Shown piece by piece: positions 31,628-40,454 of a DNA stretch of 40,454 nucleotides. The notes beneath the pieces were generated by a model. That model had not been told where the DNA came from and did not search any database. It saw only the letters and a program-made list of their open reading frames with translations. The stretch spans positions 1 through 40,454 of the forward strand of contig JAJUGN010000014.1 of the NCBI GenBank assembly GCA_029265975.1, in the 5' to 3' direction. The position numbers were made by a program, and so were the translations under genes. This stretch comes from Clostridiales bacterium (GTDB lineage: Bacteria; Bacillota; Clostridia; Oscillospirales; Oscillospiraceae). Positions within the stretch are counted from its first letter, which is position 1; each line of letters opens with the position of its first letter.

Positions 31628-33289
31628 ATGGAAAGAAAATTTTCTGTCGGGATCGATTTCGGAACGCTTTCGGGACGGGCCGTGCTGGTCGCCCTGGACA
31701 ACGGCGAGGAGGTCGCTTCCGCCGTTTACGAATATCCGCACGGGGTAATGGATGAAAAGCTCCCGAGCGGTCTCAGGCTGCCGCTGGACTTTGCCCTCCA
31801 GCATCCCGGCGACTACCTGCAGGTCCTTGAGCGCACGATACCGGAGGTCATGAAGCTCGGCGGGGTCAAGCCGTCGCAGATAGCGGGCGTCGGAATAGAT
31901 TTCACAGCCTGCACCATGCTTCCCGTATATGCGGACGGTACTCCTCTCTGCTTTGAAGAAAAGTATGCAGACAGGCCCCACGCCTATGTAAAGCTCTGGA
32001 AGCACCACGCGGCGCAGCCTCAGGCAGACAGGATAAACGCCCTCGCCAGAGAAATGGGGGAGAAGTGGATAGACCGTTACGGAGGGAAAATATCCTCGGA
32101 GTGGATGTTCCCGAAGCTTCTTCAGATACTGGAGGAGGACGAGGAAATATACAACAGGGCCGACAGGATGGTGGAGGCCGCCGACTGGATAGTCTGGATG
32201 CTGACCGGGAAGGAGACGCACAACTCCTGCACCGCCGGATACAAGGCCATCTGGAGCAAAAGAGAGGGCTACCCTTCCAAGGCATATTTCAAAGCACTGG
32301 ATCCGAGGCTGGAGAACGTGATCGGGACAAAGATTTCCACGGATGTGATACCGCTGGGTTCACTTGCCGGGACCGTGAGCGCCTGCGCCGCAAGGCTTAC
32401 GGGCCTTCCGGAGGGCACGCCCGTGGCGGCGGCGAACGTGGACGCCCATGTGGCCGTGCCTGCGGTCGGGATCAACGACGAGGGCAAAATGCTCATGATA
32501 ATGGGCACATCAACATGCCATATCGTTATGGGCACGGAGGAAAAAATAGTGCCGGGCATGTGCGGAGTGACCGAGGACGGCGTCCTGCCAGGATTTTTCG
32601 GCTACGAGGCAGGACAGTCCTGCGTCGGCGATCACTTTGACTGGTTTGTGAGAAACTGCGTCCCGGAAAGCTACGCGAAGGCGGCCCGCGAGGCGGGACA
32701 GCACATACAGACTTACCTCACGGAAAAGGCGCGCGCGCTTAAGCCGGGAGAAAGCGGGCTGCTGGCCCTCGACTGGTGGAACGGCAACAGAAGCGTGCTT
32801 GTAGACGCCGACCTGACCGGAGTGATGCTGGGCATGACTCTGAGAACGAAGCCGGAGGATATTTACAGGGCTCTTATAGAGGCGACCGCCTATGGAACGA
32901 GAATGATAATCGACACTTTCGAGGAGTACGGCGTCCCGGTAAAAAGCCTTTACGCCGCCGGCGGAATAGCCGAGAAAAACAGCCTTATGATGCAGATATA
33001 CTCGGACGTTACCGGAAGGGAGATCCGCATTTCCGGCTCCCCGCAGGCCCCCGCTCTCGGCAGCGCCATATTCGGCGCCTACGCCGGAGGCTATTTCAAA
33101 AAGCTCGGGGACGCGATAAGGGTCATGGGCAAGGTCAAGGAAATCGTATACAGGCCCGACCCTGAAAACAGCAGAATATACGACAGGCTCTATGCGGAAT
33201 ACAAGATAATCCACGACGAGTTCGGCAGGGGTCAGAACGACATCTTAAAACGGCTGAAAGCCATACACAGAGGTGTCCACAATGCTTGA
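31628..33289 (+). CDS. araB: L-Ribulokinase AraB (FGGY family)
   Basis: The 553-residue FGGY kinase has the N-terminal phosphate motif [17 protein letters not shown], the AraB-type [33 protein letters not shown] and the C-terminal [25 protein letters not shown] with the nucleotide-binding region. It phosphorylates L-ribulose at O5. It is followed by araD with an 8-bp overlap. GGGGGGAGG precedes the ATG. Confidence 0.96.
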   Translation: MERKFSVGIDFGTLSGRAVLVALDNGEEVASAVYEYPHGVMDEKLPSGLRLPLDFALQHPGDYLQVLERTIPEVMKLGGVKPSQIAGVGIDFTACTMLPVYADGTPLCFEEKYADRPHAYVKLWKHHAAQPQADRINALAREMGEKWIDRYGGKISSEWMFPKLLQILEEDEEIYNRADRMVEAADWIVWMLTGKETHNSCTAGYKAIWSKREGYPSKAYFKALDPRLENVIGTKISTDVIPLGSLAGTVSACAARLTGLPEGTPVAAANVDAHVAVPAVGINDEGKMLMIMGTSTCHIVMGTEEKIVPGMCGVTEDGVLPGFFGYEAGQSCVGDHFDWFVRNCVPESYAKAAREAGQHIQTYLTEKARALKPGESGLLALDWWNGNRSVLVDADLTGVMLGMTLRTKPEDIYRALIEATAYGTRMIIDTFEEYGVPVKSLYAAGGIAEKNSLMMQIYSDVTGREIRISGSPQAPALGSAIFGAYAGGYFKKLGDAIRVMGKVKEIVYRPDPENSRIYDRLYAEYKIIHDEFGRGQNDILKRLKAIHRGVHNA

Positions 33290-33976
33290 GGCTCTTAAAG
33301 AAAAGGTTTTCAGAGCGAACATGGACCTTCCGAAGCTAGGGCTCGTCATCTACACCTGGGGCAACGTATCCGGCATAGACAGGGAAAGCGGCCTCGTTGT
33401 AATAAAGCCGTCGGGCGTCGAATACGACTCGATGCGGCCCGAGGATATGGTCGTCGTAGACCTTGACGGCAAAAAGGTCGAGGGCGGGCTCAGACCCTCC
33501 AGCGACACCGCGACGCACATTGAGCTTTACAAGGCTTTTCCGGCTGTCGGCGGCATCGTCCATACCCACTCGAAATTCGCGACAGCCTTTGCGCAGGCTA
33601 GAAGAAGCGTTCCCGCCTTCGGCACTACTCACGCGGACTACTTCCACGGGCCCGTTCCCTGCACTAGGGAGCTCACGGAGGAGGAGATTAACGGCGAGTA
33701 CGAGAAAAATACCGGGCTTGTGATAGTCGAGCGCTTCGGAGATATAGACTACGAGGCGGTTCCCGGGGTCCTCGCGGCAAACCACGGGCCCTTCGCCTGG
33801 GGAAAGGACCCGGAGCAGGCCGTCTACAACGCCAGGGTTCTGGAGCAGATCGCGGAAATGGCGCTTTACACGCTGCAGCTTGACCCCGGAGCAGCCGGAG
33901 CTCCGAAATACATACTTGACAAGCATTACAACCGTAAGCACGGCAAGAATTCATATTACGGACAGGAGAAAAGCGT

Positions 33977-33980
<4 letters not shown>
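33282..33980 (+). CDS. araD: L-Ribulose-5-phosphate 4-epimerase AraD
   Basis: The 232-residue class II aldolase-fold protein has the zinc ligands in [12 protein letters not shown] (His pair) and ANHGPFAWG (third His), and an N-terminal [13 protein letters not shown] motif. It converts L-ribulose 5-phosphate to D-xylulose 5-phosphate for the pentose phosphate pathway. ATG at 33282 is preceded by AGAGGTG; a GTG at 33273 is less likely. It overlaps araB at the 5' end and araA at the 3' end (ATGA). Confidence 0.97.
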
Positions 33981-36912
<2,932 letters not shown>

Positions 36913-36996
36913 CAAATTGAGGCAAAAATCGCCTTTTGTTTTGTAAAAATCGCGTAAATGCGGGCAATATCATTAACTTAAACTTAAAATGACTTT

Positions 36997-37039
36997 GATT
37001 GCCGCGTAAATTCGTTAAAATTGCACGGCAATCTTTTTT
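36997..37039 (+). terminator. Terminator of the ara operon
   Basis: GATTGCCG (36997-37004) pairs with CGGCAATC (37026-37033), followed by a six-T run; the loop is long (21 nt). It lies 85 nt after abfA. Confidence 0.72.
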
Positions 37040-37049
37040 GCAGGAAATC

Positions 37050-37078
37050 TTGACTTATATTGCAAAAATTGATATCAT
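37050..37078 (+). promoter_or_regulatory. Promoter of the citrate synthase gene
   Basis: TTGACT (37050-37055), 17-nt spacer, TATCAT (37073-37078), immediately after the ara terminator. Confidence 0.72.
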
Positions 37079-37113
37079 TAATTTTGTATTTCGATAAAAG
37101 GGGGGGCTAATCA

Positions 37114-38514
37114 ATGCCGAGGATCAACGAGGTTCAAAACTTCAAACTGCAGGAGGAGATGATTTCCTCGTCAAAGAAGTTTGTCGGAAGCCTGTGCGAA
37201 GAGTTCAAGAAAAACGGCTATATACATCCGTCGTTTTACGAGAAGGCCGACGTCAAACGCGGGCTCCGAAACGCAGACGGCACAGGCGTTATGGCAGGCG
37301 TTACCCTGATAGGAAACGTTCAGGGTTATATTATAAAGGACGGTGAAATCGTCCCTCAGGAAGGTCATCTGATTTACCGCGGAATAGACGTAAAGGACTT
37401 GATAGACGGCTTCATTTCCGAAAACCGTTTCGGGTACGAGGAAACCGTGTACCTGCTTTTGTTCGGCTCTCTGCCAACCGCCGAGCAGCTTACGGAGTTC
37501 AAGCATCTTTTGTGCGAGTGGAGCGCTCTTCCCGCCGATTTCACGGAAGACATGATAATCAAGGCGCCCAGCCGCGACGTTATGAACAAGCTGGCCCGCT
37601 CCATACTTGCGCTTTATTCCTATGACGCCGAACCGGAGATAAACAATCTGGAAGGCGAGCTTTTCCAGGCTATCAGGATGATTGCCCGCTGCCCGACCAT
37701 TGTCGCGCATGCCTACTCGGTGAAGCGGCATTATTTCGACAATGAGAGCCTTTACCTTCACCGCCCCAGAAGCGACATGAGCATAGCGGAAAACTTCCTC
37801 TATTCCATACGCCATGACAACAGGTTCACCGAAGAAGAGGCCAAGCTCCTGGATCTTTGCCTTGTCCTGCACGCAGAGCACGGCGGCGGCAACAACTCCG
37901 CTTTCGCCTGCCGCGTTCTCTCTTCCTCCGGCACGGACATATATTCAGCTCTTTCCGCGGCGGTCGGTTCCCTGAAGGGGCCGAAGCACGGCGGCGCGAA
38001 TATACGGGTCTGTGAAATGTTCGACGACATCAAGAAGAACGTAAAGGACTGGAAGGACGAGGAGGAGGTCGCAAATTACCTCGGAAAGATAATCCGCAAG
38101 GAAGCCGGGGACGGCTCCGGCCTCATATACGGAATGGGCCACGCCGTATATACGCTTTCCGACCCGCGCTGCACGATTCTGAAGGAGTTTTCCCGCAACC
38201 TTGCAGCGCAGAAGGGCATGAGCGACGAGCTCAACCTTATCGAAACCGTCGAGCGGCTCACTCCGGGCGTTTTCCTCAAGGAAAAGGGAAGCACCAAGGT
38301 CATCTGCGCGAACGTGGATATGTACTCGGGCTTCGTTTACCAGATGCTCGGAATACCCAGGGAGCTTTTCACTCCGATATTCGCGGTTTCCCGCATGGCG
38401 GGCTGGTGCGCGCACAGGATCGAGGAGGTCTACAACTCCGAAAACCGCATAATACGGCCGGCTTACAAAGCCGTTTCAAAAAACGTTCCGTATGTTCCTC
38501 TGAAATCAAGATAA
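37114..38514 (+). CDS. Citrate synthase
   Basis: The 466-residue protein has the citrate synthase core: LHAEHGGGNNSAF with the first catalytic His, GMGHAVYTLSDPR with the second His, and NVDMYSGFVYQMLG with the catalytic Asp. The N-terminal 40 residues (EEMISSSKKFVGSLCEEFKKNGYIHP) are an extension beyond the type II core. It condenses oxaloacetate with acetyl-CoA; related 2-methylcitrate synthases cannot be excluded. It is a single-gene transcript: GGGGGGG-rich ribosome site upstream, terminator just after the stop. Confidence 0.93.
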   Translation: MPRINEVQNFKLQEEMISSSKKFVGSLCEEFKKNGYIHPSFYEKADVKRGLRNADGTGVMAGVTLIGNVQGYIIKDGEIVPQEGHLIYRGIDVKDLIDGFISENRFGYEETVYLLLFGSLPTAEQLTEFKHLLCEWSALPADFTEDMIIKAPSRDVMNKLARSILALYSYDAEPEINNLEGELFQAIRMIARCPTIVAHAYSVKRHYFDNESLYLHRPRSDMSIAENFLYSIRHDNRFTEEEAKLLDLCLVLHAEHGGGNNSAFACRVLSSSGTDIYSALSAAVGSLKGPKHGGANIRVCEMFDDIKKNVKDWKDEEEVANYLGKIIRKEAGDGSGLIYGMGHAVYTLSDPRCTILKEFSRNLAAQKGMSDELNLIETVERLTPGVFLKEKGSTKVICANVDMYSGFVYQMLGIPRELFTPIFAVSRMAGWCAHRIEEVYNSENRIIRPAYKAVSKNVPYVPLKSR

Positions 38515-38518
38515 TTTG

Positions 38519-38548
38519 TCCGGGGCCGCGAAAACCGCGGCCCCGGAC
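38519..38548 (+). terminator. Citrate synthase terminator, left copy of duplicated site D
   Basis: An 11-bp GC stem CCGGGGCCGCG/CGCGGCCCCGG, loop AAAAC, four nt after the stop codon. 28 bp (38520-38547) recur at 38741-38768 with a single change (loop C for G). Confidence 0.88.
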
Positions 38549-38740
38549 AGACGGTCGAAAACGCCCAACGGGCTTTTTCGACAAGGGGGCTTAACGACGG
38601 CCGCTCTGCCGCGCCCGTCATGAGAGGTGTCATTTCCGACGTACACGCCGCCGTAAATGACAGATTTGACTTTGTTTCCGCCATTCGTGGCGGAAATTCT
38701 GCGAAGCTTTTTTGCTGTAAACAAGTTTTTCGACAAGCTG
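38549..38740 (-). mobile_element. 192-bp terminator-nested element, copy D (reverse, most diverged)
   Basis: Reverse orientation, between citrate synthase and the S10 leader. The GTCAAAA motif, which occurs at both ends and in the terminal hairpin of other copies, is GTCGAAA at all three places here. In the hairpin the change is matched on the other arm (TTTTCGAC), so pairing is kept. One arm of the middle hairpin carries a single change (TTTACGG for TTTCCGG). Flanked by duplicates of the citrate synthase terminator. Confidence 0.83.
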
Positions 38741-38773
38741 CCGGGGCCGCGAAAAGCGCGGCCCCGGATTATT
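38741..38773 (+). terminator. Right copy of the duplicated terminator at site D
   Basis: Repeat of 38520-38547 with one loop change; followed by ATTATTTTC, a short T-rich tail that suits termination in the plus direction. Confidence 0.88.
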
Positions 38774-38835
38774 TTCGAGCGGAAACCGTTTTTTTGCCCC
38801 GCCGCACAATGCTCAGAAAAAAACAAAATTGCCTA

Positions 38836-38864
38836 TTGACATTAGGATATTTTTTTGGTATCCT
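38836..38864 (+). promoter_or_regulatory. Promoter of the S10 ribosomal protein operon
   Basis: TTGACA (38836-38841), 17-nt spacer, TATCCT (38859-38864). Confidence 0.75.
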
Positions 38865-38870
38865 ACTTAA

Positions 38871-39175
38871 GCGCCTTATGGGAATAGGGCGAAATATGCG
38901 ATGAAGCGGGAGATTGCTCGTAATCACGAGGTAACTTTCGCAGAGTATGTCCGCAAATTGCTTTAACGGGCAATTTGGCAATCGGGCGGCTGAGAAATGT
39001 CTGTACCGGGCCTTTACGCTGTATGCGTATATCGCCGAGTCAGAGATGCGCCGGCTCACCATGCCGGTGAGATTTTTGGGGCGGAATGATACGCACGGTA
39101 AAGTGTACAGAATTTTTCGACCGTACGCATAAACGGCACAATATGCCGCAACGTACGTTTAAGGAGGAAAAAACC
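38871..39175 (+). promoter_or_regulatory. Long structured leader of the S10 operon
   Basis: About 300 nt of untranslated leader. Visible hairpins include GCAAATTGC/GGCAATTTG (near 38952), CTCACC/GGTGAG followed by ATTTTT (39055-39077), which looks like an attenuator, and a nested CGTACG/GGCA stem just before the AAGGAGG at 39161. S10 leaders in other bacteria bind L4 for feedback; whether this one does is inferred from position only. Confidence 0.5.
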
Positions 39176-39490
39176 ATGGCAGCAGCAAAGAAAATGATAA
39201 GAATCAGACTTAAGGCCTACGACCACCAGCTTATAGACCAGTCCGCGGAGCGCATTGTCGAAACCGCCAAGAGGACGGACGCAAAGGTTTCCGGTCCTAT
39301 TCCGCTTCCCACGAAGACCGAAATAGTAACTATTCTTCGCGCGGTGCACAAGTACAAGGACAGCCGCGAGCAGTTCGAGCGCAGGACGCACAAGCGCCTT
39401 ATTGACATTCTGAATCCGTCGCAGAAGACGGTCGAGGCGCTCATGTCGCTGGAGCTCCCGGCGGGCGTGGAGATCGAGATCAAGCTGTGA
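39176..39490 (+). CDS. rpsJ: 30S ribosomal protein S10 (NusE)
   Basis: The 104-residue product ([34 protein letters not shown]...) is a full-length S10, with [10 protein letters not shown] and the loop [10 protein letters not shown]. It joins the 30S subunit and also acts as NusE in antitermination. The ATG at 39176 has AAGGAGG 8 nt upstream; the frame is open to 39086 but that is leader. First gene of the S10 operon. Confidence 0.98.
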   Translation: MAAAKKMIRIRLKAYDHQLIDQSAERIVETAKRTDAKVSGPIPLPTKTEIVTILRAVHKYKDSREQFERRTHKRLIDILNPSQKTVEALMSLELPAGVEIEIKL

Positions 39491-39496
39491 TCTATC

Positions 39497-39588
39497 CCCG
39501 GGTCGGCCCGGGCGGCGAGTATACATTATTTAATTATACATTTATTTGATAAGCCGGCACCCGATGCCCGCCGACTTGCGGGGCGGGC
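39497..39588 (+). other. GC-rich stem-loops in the rpsJ-rplC gap
   Basis: The 163-nt gap contains CCCGGG-TCGG-CCCGGG (39497-39512) and GCCCGCC/GGCGGGC (39566-39588, extended by ACCC/GGGT). They lack T tails. They may tune readthrough, stability or translation of rplC; function is unknown. Confidence 0.5.
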
Positions 39589-39653
39589 GGGTCATGTTGA
39601 AGCGTTCGGCTGAAACCTCGCTTCAACCAATAACCTTAAAGGAGGAAAAATGC

Positions 39654-40349
39654 ATGAAGAAAGCCATAATCGGAAAAAAAGTCGGAATGACTCAGATTTT
39701 CGATGAAGCGGGCAGGGTCATACCGGTAACGGTTATAGAAGCCGGACCCTGTGTAGTGGTACAGAAGAAGACCTGCGAGAAAGAGGGCTATACCTCGGTG
39801 CAGCTCGGTTTCCAGGACGTAGAGGAAAAGAAGCTCTCAAAGCCGGAAAAGGGACACCTTAAAAAAGCCGGCGTCACGCCGAAAAAAGTGCTTAAGGAAT
39901 TCAGGCTTGAAGGAGCCGAGTCCATGAACGTCGGCGACGAGATCAAGGCGGACGTATTCTCAGAGGGCGATAAGGTCGATGTCGTGGGCATCAGCCGAGG
40001 CAAAGGCTTCGCCGGCGTCATAAAGCGCTGGAACGCGCAGAGGACACCCACCACCCACGGCGGCGGCCCCGTTCACAGGCACGCCGGCTCCATGGGCAGC
40101 AACACGGACCCCTCCCGCATATTCCCGGGCAAGATCGGGGCGGGACATATGGGCGCCGAGCAGGTCACGGTTTTGAACCTTGATGTTGTGAAGGTGGACC
40201 CCGAGCTTAACATGATCGCGGTCAAGGGCGCGATACCCGGCCCCAAGGGCGGAGTCGTGTATGTCAGGAATACGGTCAAGAACAACAGAATCAAGAACAC
40301 GGTCGTGACCGTGAGCACCAATCCGCAGAAGAAGTCGGCCAGAGGCTGA
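39654..40349 (+). CDS. rplC: 50S ribosomal protein L3
   Basis: The 231-residue product ([40 protein letters not shown]...) contains the L3 signature [10 protein letters not shown] and the central extension around [34 protein letters not shown] that reaches the peptidyl transferase centre. ATG at 39654 has GGAGG 8 nt upstream; the overlapping ATG at 39650 is out of frame and the frame open to 39546 is leader. It assembles early with 23S rRNA. Confidence 0.98.
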   Translation: MKKAIIGKKVGMTQIFDEAGRVIPVTVIEAGPCVVVQKKTCEKEGYTSVQLGFQDVEEKKLSKPEKGHLKKAGVTPKKVLKEFRLEGAESMNVGDEIKADVFSEGDKVDVVGISRGKGFAGVIKRWNAQRTPTTHGGGPVHRHAGSMGSNTDPSRIFPGKIGAGHMGAEQVTVLNLDVVKVDPELNMIAVKGAIPGPKGGVVYVRNTVKNNRIKNTVVTVSTNPQKKSARG

Positions 40350-40365
40350 GAGAGGAGAGATTTAG

Positions 40366-40454
40366 ATGCCAAAAACAAAGATCTATAACATGGCTGGCGA
40401 GCAGGTCGGCGAGATCGAACTCTCCGAAGCCGTTTTTGGAGTCGAGCCGAACGA
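40366..40454 (+). CDS. rplD: 50S ribosomal protein L4, N-terminal part (runs off the right edge)
   Basis: The first 29 codons (MPKTKIYNMAGEQVGEIELSEAVFGVEPN) match the start of L4. The ATG is 16 bp after the rplC stop with AGGAGAG upstream, as expected for the S10 operon order rpsJ-rplC-rplD. Confidence 0.93.
   Translation, partial: MPKTKIYNMAGEQVGEIELSEAVFGVEPN

Overview
The window reads as one contiguous stretch of a low-redundancy bacterial chromosome, most likely an anaerobic member of the Bacillota (Clostridia-like). Reasons: strong GGAGG ribosome binding sites, a CIRCE operator in front of groESL, a GAAC-N4-GTTY SOS box at lexA, the rpmH-rnpA-yidD-yidC-jag block, cysE-cysS pairing, and corrinoid salvage combined with arabinan use, as in gut or sediment fermenters. 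No species is assigned. Nothing suggests a plasmid or prophage. The only classical transposon is a transposase fragment cut by the left edge.

Layout. 1-690: the 5' part of an IS5/IS1182-type transposase on the minus strand, next to a tRNA-Ser(GGA). 1190-7121: an AraC-type regulator, prmA, a formate/nitrite-type channel, a fluoride-riboswitch-controlled pair of crcB/fluC genes, and an rRNA methyltransferase/lipid kinase pair. 7165-9275: CIRCE-groES-groEL. 9562-15401 (minus): a complete late corrinoid assembly operon, cobT-cobU-cobS-short cobU paralogue-cobC-cbiB-cobD-cobO. 15484-19665 (plus): a cobalamin riboswitch followed by btuF-btuC-btuD-cbiZ. The two divergent units together import corrinoids, strip the lower loop with CbiZ, and rebuild adenosylcobalamin. 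19927-22821 (minus): an M16 peptidase, a metallophosphoesterase and an NYN-LOTUS protein. 23105-25888 (minus): rpmH-rnpA-yidD-yidC-jag, without dnaA next to it. 26460-30021: a hexapeptide-repeat protein, diverging from lexA-cysE-cysS. 30303-36912: araM-araB-araD-araA-abfA, an arabinose/arabinan operon. 37114-38514: citrate synthase. 38836 to the end: the S10 operon leader, rpsJ, rplC and the start of rplD.

The most striking thing is a dispersed 192-bp non-coding element present four times (9342-9533, 19701-19892, 26133-26324, 38549-38740), the first two in one orientation and the last two in the other. Each copy is built from nested hairpins with GTCAAAA-type ends. Each sits between two copies of the local intrinsic terminator. 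The four terminators are unrelated in sequence, but within a locus the left and right copies are identical or nearly so. The element therefore appears to insert at terminator hairpins and to duplicate the whole hairpin (about 28-35 bp). The duplication length follows the hairpin length, which points to cleavage guided by structure. I do not recognise this element from any family I know.

Other points of interest are probable CTG (cobS) and TTG (cobT, cbiZ, NYN gene) start codons, a 114-residue CobU paralogue lacking the guanylylated-histidine region, divergent promoters sharing one palindromic -35 box at the fluoride riboswitch, a CIRCE site with 17-bp perfect arms, and an SOS box over the -35 of a lexA-cysE-cysS transcript. 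All coordinates and motifs were read by eye; no database search or folding program was run.
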